In this document: positions 42,331 to 50,987 of the stretch, piece by piece
Layout: each line of letters opens with the position of its first letter
Position numbering within the stretch: the stretch's first letter is position 1
NCBI RefSeq assembly: GCF_007829035.1
Contig: NZ_VIVQ01000001.1
Location: 62,001 to 126,000, forward strand
DNA: 64,000 bases
Source: Rudaeicoccus suwonensis
GTDB taxonomy: Bacteria; Actinomycetota; Actinomycetes; Actinomycetales; Dermatophilaceae
Direction: 5' to 3'
Notes under the pieces: generated by a model
The model's database searches: none
What the model was told of the DNA's origin: nothing
What the model saw: the letters and a program-made list of their open reading frames with translations, nothing else
Program-made: the position numbers and the translations under genes

Positions 42331-43206
42331 ATGGCAGAGCAGGGGAAGCGTTCATCCAGTTCGGTTCGCCGGGTCTGGACGTCGGTGCTAGGGGTTGTGG
42401 CCGGTTTTTTGGTCATGATTTTGCTGGTCGCGGGCGGGGTGAAACTCTTCGGTGGCAGCGGAAAGGCTGCTGCCCAGGAGCAGCAACCATCATCGTCTCC
42501 GAGCACGAGTTCCGCACCAGTGAACATCCCTGTGCCCGTCGTATCTTCGGCCGAACTCGCCGCTCTTCCCAGGGCGACGACGGAGGGAACGGTCAAAGCG
42601 GCACCGGTTAATCTCACCGCTGGAAGCGGGGGAAACCTCGTTTTCATCAGTAAGAACATCACCGGATTCGCTGCCCCCGGAAAGAATCCGATCACGGTCA
42701 TTCCGTACTCACAATTCGCCGGTCGCATCTGGTTGCCGGTGATTGCGAGGATGGCGAATTGGGTGCAGGTGCGACTACCATCTCGACCGAACGGCAGCAC
42801 CGCGTGGATTCCTTTGACGGGGCTTCGAACTGCGCGCACCTCATGGTCAGTTCACGTCTCGCTCAGCAGCGGGACACTGGAAGTCAGCAAAGGGGGGGTC
42901 TTGATGGGTGAATGGACGGTTGGTCAGGGGGCCACCTCAACGCCGACACCGATAGGTCAGACATTCCTGCTCGCGGGTTTCGTAGACCCGGATCAGGATT
43001 TCTCGCCGATCATCTATGCGACGGGTGCTCACTCGAACACCCTGGATTCCTACGGCGGCGGTCCTGGCACCGTTGCCATTCATGGCTGGCCGACAGAAGA
43101 CGGTCGGCGGGGGAAAGTTTCGCATGGTTGCGTGCGTGTTCCCGCTGCTGCGTTGGCTATGTTCGCGGAATTGCCTGCGGGCACACCTATTGATATCACT
43201 GCATAA
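42331..43206 (+). CDS. L,D-transpeptidase (YkuD family), membrane-anchored
   Basis: 291-aa peptidoglycan cross-linking enzyme. One N-terminal membrane helix (SVLGVVAGFLVMILLVAGGV, residues about 22-41), a Ser/Pro linker, an SH3-like region, and a C-terminal YkuD domain with the active-site motif HGWPT then SHGCVRVP, where the Cys is catalytic. It forms 3-3 (L,D) cross-links or attaches proteins. ATG 42331 has GAGGAAG upstream; a GTG at 42316 is an alternative. Only 22 bp before the gene for a protein ending in LPVTG, so the two are co-transcribed. Confidence 0.9.
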   Translation: MAEQGKRSSSSVRRVWTSVLGVVAGFLVMILLVAGGVKLFGGSGKAAAQEQQPSSSPSTSSAPVNIPVPVVSSAELAALPRATTEGTVKAAPVNLTAGSGGNLVFISKNITGFAAPGKNPITVIPYSQFAGRIWLPVIARMANWVQVRLPSRPNGSTAWIPLTGLRTARTSWSVHVSLSSGTLEVSKGGVLMGEWTVGQGATSTPTPIGQTFLLAGFVDPDQDFSPIIYATGAHSNTLDSYGGGPGTVAIHGWPTEDGRRGKVSHGCVRVPAAALAMFAELPAGTPIDITA

Positions 43207-43228
43207 TCAATCGAAGGGAACCATCATC

Positions 43229-43849
43229 ATGAAGCGCAACACGGCGCTGTTTGGGGCCTCGCTGGTAGCCGGAGTTGCGGCCGCCGCAGGACTCGTCGTA
43301 TCCAGCGGAGCAAGCTCCGCCGCCACCAACACGTTCTACGGCGTCTCCTGGGCGAACGCCACTGACAGCACGGGAAGCGCCGGCTGGGTCACGGGCGCCT
43401 ACGCCGACGGGTCAACGTTCGCAGGGACGGCAGCGGCAGGTAAGGGCACTGTGTCGTTCTTTGGTGGGGCTCCCGTGGGAGTCAGCACGGCGTGCTCGGC
43501 CGGTAAGCCGGTGGTCACAGTTGTCGGCGGTGGCGCAGCCGGGACCTATCTCGCAGGGGCATCGGTGTCCCTCGCGAAGTTCGCCAACTCGCCCAACCTG
43601 ATCGGCAATGTCACCTTCGGTTCGGTGATGGTCAGCGGCCACACCGCCGGCGCCTATGTCGACTTGTCCAGCGCGTTCGGTGCGGGCAGCTACGTGGCCC
43701 TCGCCGGCGCGACCTGTGGCGCGAGCGCACCCACGTCGTCCACGTCACCCACCACCTCGCCGACGGGGACCCCGACCGGTACCCCGACGGGCACCACCGA
43801 GCCCCCCACGCCGACGCCGACGACCACGACCCTCCCGGTCACCGGCTGA
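43229..43849 (+). CDS. secreted Gly/Ala/Ser-rich protein ending in LPVTG
   Basis: 206 aa: signal peptide (about residues 1-32, ending SSGASSAA), a compact domain of about 130 residues with two Cys (STACSAGK and GATCGAS) likely disulphide-linked, then a Thr/Pro/Ser-rich stalk of about 45 residues. The protein stops exactly after LPVTG. A sortase substrate would need a hydrophobic segment and basic tail after this motif, and none is encoded in any frame before the hairpin at 43873. Co-transcribed with the L,D-transpeptidase. Confidence 0.7.
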   Translation: MKRNTALFGASLVAGVAAAAGLVVSSGASSAATNTFYGVSWANATDSTGSAGWVTGAYADGSTFAGTAAAGKGTVSFFGGAPVGVSTACSAGKPVVTVVGGGAAGTYLAGASVSLAKFANSPNLIGNVTFGSVMVSGHTAGAYVDLSSAFGAGSYVALAGATCGASAPTSSTSPTTSPTGTPTGTPTGTTEPPTPTPTTTTLPVTG

Positions 43850-43872
43850 CGTCGTCCACCCGCATTTCCGAT

Positions 43873-43903
43873 CCGCCCCCGCAGCTCACAGCTGTGGGGG
43901 CGG
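43873..43903 (+). terminator. hairpin after the LPVTG protein gene
   Basis: CCGCCCCCGCAGC / GCTGTGGGGGCGG, 13-bp stem with one mismatch, 5-nt loop, 23 bp past the stop. Confidence 0.75.
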
Positions 43904-43987
43904 ACCCATGTCCGCGCCCTCAGCCGAGCTGTAGGACGGGCCGTCGCTCGTCGGTGCCGCCAGCGGACCGACGGGTAGGGTCGCAGC

Positions 43988-45034
43988 ATGGCTTCTGTCC
44001 CGCCGCCGGCCCAACCCACGCTGGCCGCGGACGGCGTGGTGCTGCGGCCCTGGCGTGACGACGACGTCGACCCGGCGCGACTGCAGCACGACGCCGAGAT
44101 CGCGCGCTGGTTCGGATTTGTCGAGGTCACGCCGCCGGCCGAGCAACAGGCCGACGCGATCCGCCGCTGGCGCGAGGGATACGAGAATGGCCGCAGCACA
44201 GTCAGTTTCGTCATCGACGTCGATGGTCAGGTCGCCGGCACCGTCGAGGTGCGCACCCGCCCGGACAACACCAGCACGGGACAGCTGTCGTGGGCACTCT
44301 TTCCCGCCTACCGCGGGCGGGGCCTGGCCCAGCAGTCGGTCCGCATGCTCATCGACTATGCCTTCGCCGACCTGGGTCTGCGACGGGTCGAGGCGTATGT
44401 CGACCCACGCAACCGCCGGTCGCTGCGCACCGCTTCGGCCGCGGGATTGCGCAAAGAAGGTCTGCTGCGCGACTACGAGTTGCGCCCGGACGGATGGTCG
44501 GATGCCTTCCTGCTGAGCCGGCTGGTCACCGATCCGCAGCCGCGCACCCGCGAGGCCTTCACTGCCTGGCTGAACAATTCGCTGCCGACCAAACGCGCCA
44601 TCGCCCAGGCGCTCGTGCGTGACGCGCAGGGCCGGGTGCTCACGTGCGAGCTGGTCTACAAGAAATTCTGGGATCTGCCCGGTGGCGTGGTCGACCCGTT
44701 CGAGTCACCTGCCACCGCGGTGCTGCGCGAACTGCGCGAGGAACTCGGCGTGACCGGCCGGATCCGGTCGCTGGCCGTGGTCAGTTGGCTGCCGGCATGG
44801 CGCGGCTGGGACGACGCGATGCTCTACCTGTTCGACATCACGCTGCCCGAGCACGACCTGGATTCACCGGTGCTGCAACCACGCGAGATCAAAGCGATCC
44901 ACTGGTGCGACCAGGCGGAATTAGCGCAGCACGCAGCGGATTACACAGCTCGGTTGGTGCAGCGCGGCATACAGGCCGTCGACGAAGAGGGGGCTACGGC
45001 ATACCTGGAGAACGGCTTCGACCCGCACTGGTGA
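43988..45034 (+). CDS. GNAT acetyltransferase-Nudix hydrolase fusion
   Basis: 348 aa in two enzymes. Residues about 15-185: GNAT of the RimJ/RimL type (LRPWRDDDVDPARLQHDAEI, acetyl-CoA loop PAYRGRGLAQQSVRML). Residues about 200-348: Nudix with box GGVVDPFESPATAVLRELRE followed by ELGV. Both catalytic motifs look intact. ATG 43988 sits six bases after TAGGGT (43976-43981), hence leaderless. The pairing suggests a modification/repair couple on a nucleotide-linked metabolite, but no substrate can be named. Confidence 0.88.
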   Translation: MASVPPPAQPTLAADGVVLRPWRDDDVDPARLQHDAEIARWFGFVEVTPPAEQQADAIRRWREGYENGRSTVSFVIDVDGQVAGTVEVRTRPDNTSTGQLSWALFPAYRGRGLAQQSVRMLIDYAFADLGLRRVEAYVDPRNRRSLRTASAAGLRKEGLLRDYELRPDGWSDAFLLSRLVTDPQPRTREAFTAWLNNSLPTKRAIAQALVRDAQGRVLTCELVYKKFWDLPGGVVDPFESPATAVLRELREELGVTGRIRSLAVVSWLPAWRGWDDAMLYLFDITLPEHDLDSPVLQPREIKAIHWCDQAELAQHAADYTARLVQRGIQAVDEEGATAYLENGFDPHW

Positions 45035-45038
45035 GCGG

Positions 45039-45434
45039 TCACCTCACCTTGTGATCGTCCGGCAGCAGGATGTTGAGCAGGATCGCCACGAAGGACACCA
45101 CGAGGGCGCCGAGCACCGCGCTCCAGAAGAAGTGGTCGACGTGGAACGCCAGGCCCAGCTTGCCCGACGACCACGACAGCAGCTGCAGCATCAGCGCGTT
45201 GACGATGAAGGTGAACAGCCCCACGGTCAGCACGATCAGCGGGAACGAGAAGAACGTCGCGATCGGCTTGATGATGGCGTTGATGATGCCGAAGAGCACT
45301 GCGACCAGCACGATCGTCAGCAGTTTCGAGCTGGTCGACTTGCTGCCCTGAGCCAGCGTGATGCCCGGCTCGACCAGCGCGGCGACCCACAGGGCGATGG
45401 CGTTGACACCGGTCTTGATGGCGAAGTTCTTCAT
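45039..45434 (-). CDS. phage-holin-family / DUF360-like membrane protein
   Basis: 131 aa with four hydrophobic helices ([82 protein letters not shown]). The pattern matches the chromosomal 'phage holin family' proteins related to YvlD. It is a housekeeping-type membrane protein in many actinobacteria, not evidence of a prophage. ATG 45434; 4 bp separates its end from the convergent fusion gene. Confidence 0.8.
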   Translation of the reverse strand: MKNFAIKTGVNAIALWVAALVEPGITLAQGSKSTSSKLLTIVLVAVLFGIINAIIKPIATFFSFPLIVLTVGLFTFIVNALMLQLLSWSSGKLGLAFHVDHFFWSAVLGALVVSFVAILLNILLPDDHKVR

Positions 45435-45486
45435 GGCGCCAGCCTCGCACAGCGCGGCGTCGACCGACCGCAATAAGGTGATCGAC

Positions 45487-46581
45487 ATGACCGATTCCAC
45501 CTCGCCGACCAGTGTCGTTCGGCTGCGCACCACCTTGGACAACGTCCCCGGTTACGTTCCCGGCAAGCCGGCTGCTCAGCGGGCCGACCTGACGACCTAC
45601 AAGATCAGCAGCAACGAGAACCCCTACCCGCCGCTGCCGTCGGTGATCAAGGCCGTGCAGGAGGCCGCCCTCGAGATCAACCGCTACCCCGACATGGGTG
45701 TCGTCGCGTTGCGGGAGGCGTTGGCGCAGCGATTCGGGGTCGGTGTGGACGAGGTCGCCACCGGCACCGGCAGCGTCGGTCTGCTCGGACAACTGCTGCA
45801 GATCACCTGCGAGCCGGGCGACGAGGTCGTCTACGCGTGGCGCTCATTCGAGGCCTATCCCATCGTGATCGCGCTCGCCGGCGCGAACGGCGTTGCGGTT
45901 CCTCTGGATTCGGACTCCCGGCACGACCTGACCGCTATGGCCGACGCGATCACCGATCGCACCCGCCTGGTGGTCGTCTGCACTCCGAACAACCCGACCG
46001 GGCCCGTTGTGCACGCCGATGAACTCGACGCCTTCCTCGACCGGGTGCCGGATGACGTCGTGGTCGTCATCGACGAGGCCTACCTGGAATTCGGTCGCGA
46101 TCACCGCGCACCGGACGCCCTTGCGACATACCGCGCGCGTCAGAACGTCGTGGTGCTGCGCACGTTCTCCAAGGCGTACGGGCTGGCCGGCCTGCGCGTC
46201 GGTTACGCCATCGCGCACGAGCCGGTCGCCGCCGCGCTGCGCAAGGCCGCGACTCCTTTCGGTGTCAGTGACATCGCCCAGCGCGCCGCGATCGCAAGCC
46301 TCGAGGCGTATGACGAGCTGGCCGTCCGCGTCGACGCGCTCGTCACCGAGCGCGATCGTCTGCTGACCGGGCTGCGTCAGCTGGGCTATGCCGTGCCGGA
46401 CACCCAGGCGAACTTCGTCTGGCTGCCGCTGGGCGATCGGACGCCCGCCTTCGCAGCCGCTGCGGAGGAGGCCGGCCTGGTCGTGCGACCGTTCGCCACC
46501 GACGGTGTGCGTTGCAGCATCGGTGAGGTCGAGGCGACCGACCGGCTGCTGCAGGTGGCGGCCGACTTCATCAAGCGCTGA
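45487..46581 (+). CDS. hisC: histidinol-phosphate/aromatic aminotransferase
   Basis: 364-aa fold-type I PLP enzyme: [16 protein letters not shown] start, CTPNNPTGP, and PLP-binding Lys in [16 protein letters not shown]. It sits outside any his operon; such solitary copies in actinobacteria often act as aromatic aminotransferase (Pat), so the symbol is provisional. ATG 45487 is seven bases after TAAGGT, hence leaderless. Divergent from the holin-like gene. Its product could feed 2-oxo acids to the dehydrogenase complex downstream (inference). Confidence 0.85.
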   Translation: MTDSTSPTSVVRLRTTLDNVPGYVPGKPAAQRADLTTYKISSNENPYPPLPSVIKAVQEAALEINRYPDMGVVALREALAQRFGVGVDEVATGTGSVGLLGQLLQITCEPGDEVVYAWRSFEAYPIVIALAGANGVAVPLDSDSRHDLTAMADAITDRTRLVVVCTPNNPTGPVVHADELDAFLDRVPDDVVVVIDEAYLEFGRDHRAPDALATYRARQNVVVLRTFSKAYGLAGLRVGYAIAHEPVAAALRKAATPFGVSDIAQRAAIASLEAYDELAVRVDALVTERDRLLTGLRQLGYAVPDTQANFVWLPLGDRTPAFAAAAEEAGLVVRPFATDGVRCSIGEVEATDRLLQVAADFIKR

Positions 46582-46589
46582 TCCGACCA

Positions 46590-46614
46590 ACGCCGGCCCG
46601 TCGACGGCCGGCGT
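46590..46614 (+). terminator. short GC-rich hairpin after hisC
   Basis: ACGCCGGCC / GGCCGGCGT, 9-bp stem, 7-nt loop, nine bases past the stop. No U-run. Confidence 0.6.
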
Positions 46615-46751
46615 CATACGGCACGGACAGTGTCCGGCCATGCCCCCGCCGGGTGAACGGTTGCGAAACGACCCCGTGGGTGGTTGCAATCGGGCGCCCT
46701 CGGGGAGCAGGCTGGTGGCGATTCGATTCCGGGTTCAGCGGTGGGAGCCTC

Positions 46752-46949
46752 GTGGTCACACGACGCAGCATGTTGACGGTGATGGGTTCGATCGCTGTGG
46801 CCTCGTTGGTCGGAGCAGCGTTCGAGGCCGACACCGGGCACAGTTCACCCACCGAGGTGCACTCCCAGATCGTTACGCCCGTCGCCAATGCCGAGGCAGC
46901 CTTCTTACGCCCCCGCGTCGTAGCTCCCGTCACTCCTACCGGCAGGTAG
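46752..46949 (+). CDS. small exported peptide with Tat-like signal
   Basis: 65-aa protein from GTG 46752, which has GGGAG five bases upstream. The N-terminus VVTRRSMLTVMGSIAVASLV has twin arginines before a hydrophobic stretch, as in a Tat or Sec signal. The remaining 40 residues (HSSPTEVHSQIVTPVANAEA onward) have no recognised motif. It lies alone between hisC and the dehydrogenase operon. Plausible but unproven; only codon usage, ribosome site and signal support it. Confidence 0.45.
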   Translation: MVTRRSMLTVMGSIAVASLVGAAFEADTGHSSPTEVHSQIVTPVANAEAAFLRPRVVAPVTPTGR

Positions 46950-47129
46950 CGAATCCCGATGCGGGCTCCGCGGTCGCGCGCGGGTAGCCTTCGGACTGTT
47001 CAAAATGTGAGCCGCGCCATACCGACCGACGGTCGATGGGGCGGCGTGCGGCGCCGCGGTGATCCCGCTGCCTGCAGGTAGAGACAGTGCGTCCGGCACA
47101 CCCAGCCGAGCGCAGCCCAAGGAGGGCCC

Positions 47130-48353
47130 ATGCACGACGATGCAATGGATTCGGCACCCACGGGCGTGCCGAACTCGGTGCGACATCACGAGACGGTGGT
47201 GGATTCCCCGATGGAACACGACATCACGGACGGCGGGCCGGACATGGTCCAGTTCGTCGACGGTGAGGGCAACCGGCTGCCGACGTCGGCCGCGAACGAG
47301 GCCTACGCGCAGATCGTGGAGGACATGACCTCCGAGGACGCGCGCTCGATGTATCGCGACCTGGTGCTGGTGCGCCGCGTCGACGCCGAAGGTCACGCGC
47401 TGCAGCGTCAGGGCGAGCTCGGTCTGTGGCCGTCGCTGCTGGGCCAGGAGGCGGCACAAGTCGGCGCGGGTCGTGCGATGCGTGCCCAGGACTACGCCTT
47501 CCCCGGCTACCGCGAGCATGGCGTCGCGTGGTGCCGCGGAGTGCCGCCGGAGAACCTGCTCGGCATGTTCCGTGGCGTCAACCACGGCGGCTGGGACAGC
47601 AACGAGCACAACTTCCACCTCTACACGATCGTCATCGGCAACCAGATGCTGCACGCGACCGGTTATGCGATGGGCATCCAGCGCGACGGCGACGTGGGCA
47701 CCGGCGACGACGCGCGCGATGCGGCAGTGATGGCCTTCACCGGTGACGGTGGCACGGCCCAGGGCGACTTCAACGAGGCGCTGGTGTTCGCCGGCGTCGC
47801 CAACGCACCGCTCGTGTTCTTCGTGCAGAACAACCAATGGGCTATCAGCGAGCCCAACTACAAGCAGTTCCGCATCCCGCCGTACCAGCGCGCCCGCGGT
47901 TTCGGATTTCCCGGCGTGCGGGTCGACGGTAACGACGTGCTCGCGGTGTATGCCGTGACCAAGGCCGCACTCGACGCCGCCCGCGCCGGGCAGGGCCCCA
48001 CGCTCATCGAGGCGTTCACCTACCGGATGGGTGCGCACACCACCTCCGACGACCCGACCAAGTACCGCATCGCGACCGAGGTCGACATCTGGCGCGAGAA
48101 GGACCCGATCAAGCGGATGCGCGGGTTCATGACGACCAAGGGTCACGCCGACGAAGCATTCTTCGACGCCGTCGACGCCGAGGCCGACGAACTCGCCGCA
48201 CGCATCCGTGTCGCCTGTCAGCAGATGCCCGACCCGGCGAAGCCGCACATGTTTGACGACATCTATGTCGACGAGCACCCGGTCGTCGAGCAGGAGAAGG
48301 CGGACTTCATCGCCTACCACTCCTCGTTCGCCGACGCGGAAGGAGCCCGCTGA
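47130..48353 (+). CDS. 2-oxoacid dehydrogenase E1 component, alpha subunit
   Basis: 407 aa, thiamine-diphosphate dependent decarboxylase half of a branched-chain or pyruvate dehydrogenase complex. TPP motif FTGDGGTAQGDFNEALVFAG to VQNNQWAIS; substrate-side HRxxG-like YREHGVAW. The first 40 residues are an acidic, poorly conserved extension. AAGGAGGGCCC precedes ATG 47130. Stop overlaps E1 beta (TGATG). The composition of the operon (no E3, separate alpha and beta) resembles actinobacterial bkdABC more than pdh, but specificity is not decided by sequence. Confidence 0.9.
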   Translation: MHDDAMDSAPTGVPNSVRHHETVVDSPMEHDITDGGPDMVQFVDGEGNRLPTSAANEAYAQIVEDMTSEDARSMYRDLVLVRRVDAEGHALQRQGELGLWPSLLGQEAAQVGAGRAMRAQDYAFPGYREHGVAWCRGVPPENLLGMFRGVNHGGWDSNEHNFHLYTIVIGNQMLHATGYAMGIQRDGDVGTGDDARDAAVMAFTGDGGTAQGDFNEALVFAGVANAPLVFFVQNNQWAISEPNYKQFRIPPYQRARGFGFPGVRVDGNDVLAVYAVTKAALDAARAGQGPTLIEAFTYRMGAHTTSDDPTKYRIATEVDIWREKDPIKRMRGFMTTKGHADEAFFDAVDAEADELAARIRVACQQMPDPAKPHMFDDIYVDEHPVVEQEKADFIAYHSSFADAEGAR

Positions 48354-49357
48354 TGACCGACACCACGCCGAACCGGCAGAAGCTGTCGCTGGCCAAGGGC
48401 CTCAACGCCGGGCTGCGCAAAGCAATGGAGGACGACCCGAAGGTCGTGCTCATGGGAGAGGACGTCGGCAAACTCGGCGGCGTCTTCCGCATCACCGAGG
48501 GCCTGCAGAAGGACTTCGGTGAAGACCGCGTCATCGACACCCCGCTCGCCGAATCCGGCATCGTCGGCACCGCGATCGGCTTGGCGCTGCGCGGCTACCG
48601 CCCGGTCGTCGAGATCCAGTTCGACGGCTTCATCTACCCCGCCTTCGACCAGATCATCAGCCAGGTCGCCAAGATGCACGCGCGCTCGCTGGGTCACCTG
48701 CGGATGCCGCTCGTCATCCGCGTGCCGTATGGCGGTGGCATCGGCGCCGTCGAGCACCACTCCGAGTCGAACGAGGCCTACTTCGCGCACACCGCGGGCC
48801 TGCGGACGGTCACCTGCGCCGACCCGGCGGACGCCTACTGGATGATTCAGCAGGCCATCGCCTCCGACGACCCGGTGATGTTCTACGAGCCCAAGCGGCG
48901 CTATCACGAGCGCGCCGAGGTCGAGATCGACGAGGCCGCAGGGGCTCCGCTCGGGTTGCACACCGCACGGGTGGCCCGTGCCGGCAGTGACCTGACGCTG
49001 GTCACCTACGGCCCGATGGTCAAGACCTGCCTCGACGCAGCCGCAGCGGCATCTGCCGAGGGCAAGTCGCTGGAGGTCATCGACCTGCGCTCGCTGTCCC
49101 CGCTCGACACCCCGACGATCATGGAGTCGGCCCGCAAGACCGGCCGGGTCGTCGTCGTGCACGAAGCATCGACCTTCCTGGGCATGGGCGCCGAGATCGC
49201 TGCCCAGGTGCAGCGCGACTGCTTCTACTCGCTCGAGGCTCCGGTGTTGCGCGTCGGCGGCTACAACATCCCGTATCCGCCGTCGCGCTACGAGGAGGAC
49301 TTCCTGCCGGATCTCGACAGGATCCTTGACAGCGTCGACCAGGCTCTGGCCTTCTGA
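48353..49357 (+). CDS. 2-oxoacid dehydrogenase E1 component, beta subunit
   Basis: 334 aa. Transketolase-like Pyr domain with GEDVGKLGGVFRITEGLQ and the catalytic Glu region DTPLAESGIVGTAIGLAL; FDGFIYPAFDQIISQVAK; C-terminal transketolase domain with KTGRVVVVHEASTFLGMG. Forms an alpha2beta2 heterotetramer with the preceding product. Start codon overlaps the alpha stop by one base. Confidence 0.92.
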   Translation: MTDTTPNRQKLSLAKGLNAGLRKAMEDDPKVVLMGEDVGKLGGVFRITEGLQKDFGEDRVIDTPLAESGIVGTAIGLALRGYRPVVEIQFDGFIYPAFDQIISQVAKMHARSLGHLRMPLVIRVPYGGGIGAVEHHSESNEAYFAHTAGLRTVTCADPADAYWMIQQAIASDDPVMFYEPKRRYHERAEVEIDEAAGAPLGLHTARVARAGSDLTLVTYGPMVKTCLDAAAAASAEGKSLEVIDLRSLSPLDTPTIMESARKTGRVVVVHEASTFLGMGAEIAAQVQRDCFYSLEAPVLRVGGYNIPYPPSRYEEDFLPDLDRILDSVDQALAF

Positions 49358-49384
49358 CTTTTCTGAACTAGGAGAACGCTTTTC

Positions 49385-50908
49385 ATGGGTGTCAAGCAGT
49401 TCAACCTCCCCGACCCGGGAGAAGGTCTGGTCGAGGCCGAGATCGTCACGTGGAAGGTCAAGGCCGGCGACACGGTCAAGGTCAACGACATCGTCGTCGA
49501 GATCGAGACCGCGAAGTCGCTGGTGGAGTTGCCGATTCCGTGGGAGGGCACCGTCGTCGAGCTCCTAGTGAGCGAGGGCACGACGGTCGACGTCGGAGCA
49601 CCGATCGTGGCGATCGAGGTCGCCGGCGCTGCCGACGACGTGCCGGCTGCGGCAGGCGGAGCACCCGCAGCGGCCGCCGCCTCTGGGGCTGTCGGGTCCG
49701 CCACCGCGGGCAAGGCGGAGACCGAGGAGTCCGGTGAACGTGTCGCCAACCTCGTCGGCTATGGCGCGGTCGAGGGCTCCACCAAGCGCCGCGCGCGTCG
49801 GGCATTCCACGGCAACCATCCCGAAGGCGCTGGCACGCAACCGGATCCGTTGCCGGCACCGGATCTGCAGCACCATGTCGTCGTCGACGCCCTGCCGCAG
49901 GCGCCGGTCCCGTCGGACTCGGTCGCTGCGCCCGTGCGTGCCGCACGCAGCGATGCGGGTGGCGGAGCTGCGCCGACCGGCGCGGGTGGCGGAGCCGCTG
50001 CCGGTGGCAAGGTGCTTGCCAAGCCTCCAGTGCGAAAGTTCGCCAAGGACAACGGCATCGACCTGTCGCAGGTGACGCCGTCACGCGCCGACGGTGTCAT
50101 CAGCCGCGCCGACTGCGAGGCCTTCCTGGCTGGTGGTGCACCTGTCGACGAGACCTCGGCGACGAGTGCTGCGGCATACAACTCGGGCGGCGAACGCGAG
50201 ACGCGGATCCCGGTCAAGGGTGTGCGCAAGATGACCGCCCAGGCGATGGTGGGGTCGGCGTTCACCGCGCCGCATGTCACCGAGTTCGTCACGGTCGACA
50301 TGACTCGCACGATGGAACTCGTCGACCGGCTGCGTGACGACCGCGACTTCCGGGACATCAAGGTCACGCCGCTGCTGGTGCTTGCGCGAGCGCTCTGCCT
50401 TGCGGTCAAACGGAATCCGGGCATCAACGCCACCTGGGACGACAGCGCTCAAGAGATCGTCGTGAAGCACTACATCAACCTCGGCATCGCTGCGGCGACC
50501 CCTCGCGGGCTCGTCGTGCCGAACATCAAGGATGCCGATCGCATGTCGCTGCGCGAGCTCGGCGAGGCGCTCGGCGCTCTGGTGTCGACGGCTCGTGAGG
50601 GGCGCACGCCTCCGGCGGACATGGCCGGCGGCTCGATCACGATCACCAACGTTGGGGTCTTCGGTGTCGACAACGGCACGCCGATCATCAACCCCGGCGA
50701 GGCCGCGATCCTGTGCTTCGGCGCTGTCCGCAAGATGCCGTGGGTGGTCACCGACGCTGCGGGTGTCGACCAGATCGTGCCGCGTCAGGTGACGCAGCTG
50801 TCGCTGTCCTTCGACCACCGTCTGGTCGACGGTGACCTCGGCTCGCGATTCCTCGCCGATGTTGCGACGCTGCTCGAAGACCCGGCGAAAGCCCTTGTCT
50901 GGGCGTGA
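49385..50908 (+). CDS. dihydrolipoamide acyltransferase (E2)
   Basis: 507 aa with one lipoyl domain (residues 3-78, lipoylated Lys 44 in EIETAKSLVEL), an Ala/Pro linker, an E3-binding domain (about 215-255, RKFAKDNGIDLSQVTPSRAD) and a CAT catalytic domain (about 280-507) ending in SFDHRLVDGDLGSRFL with the catalytic His and Asp. Starts 27 bp after E1 beta with TAGGAGAAC upstream. Dihydrolipoamide dehydrogenase must be supplied from elsewhere. Confidence 0.92.
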   Translation: MGVKQFNLPDPGEGLVEAEIVTWKVKAGDTVKVNDIVVEIETAKSLVELPIPWEGTVVELLVSEGTTVDVGAPIVAIEVAGAADDVPAAAGGAPAAAAASGAVGSATAGKAETEESGERVANLVGYGAVEGSTKRRARRAFHGNHPEGAGTQPDPLPAPDLQHHVVVDALPQAPVPSDSVAAPVRAARSDAGGGAAPTGAGGGAAAGGKVLAKPPVRKFAKDNGIDLSQVTPSRADGVISRADCEAFLAGGAPVDETSATSAAAYNSGGERETRIPVKGVRKMTAQAMVGSAFTAPHVTEFVTVDMTRTMELVDRLRDDRDFRDIKVTPLLVLARALCLAVKRNPGINATWDDSAQEIVVKHYINLGIAAATPRGLVVPNIKDADRMSLRELGEALGALVSTAREGRTPPADMAGGSITITNVGVFGVDNGTPIINPGEAAILCFGAVRKMPWVVTDAAGVDQIVPRQVTQLSLSFDHRLVDGDLGSRFLADVATLLEDPAKALVWA

Positions 50909-50927
50909 CATTCGCCGCTGACGTATG

Positions 50928-50962
50928 CCGCTGCCCCGGGTCCCGTCGACCCGGGGCAGCGG
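50928..50962 (+). terminator. strong hairpin ending the E1-E2 operon
   Basis: CCGCTGCCCCGGGT / ACCCGGGGCAGCGG, perfect 14-bp stem, 7-nt loop, 19 bp past the E2 stop; TCGTTTCG follows. Serves also as the border to the convergent dehydrogenase gene at 50988. Confidence 0.85.
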
Positions 50963-50987
50963 TCGTTTCGGGACTCGGTTGGGCCGG

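Noticed and set aside
45039-45434. Prophage holin as a sign of a prophage
   Set aside because: The family is chromosomal and widespread; no phage structural, lysis or integrase gene is nearby.
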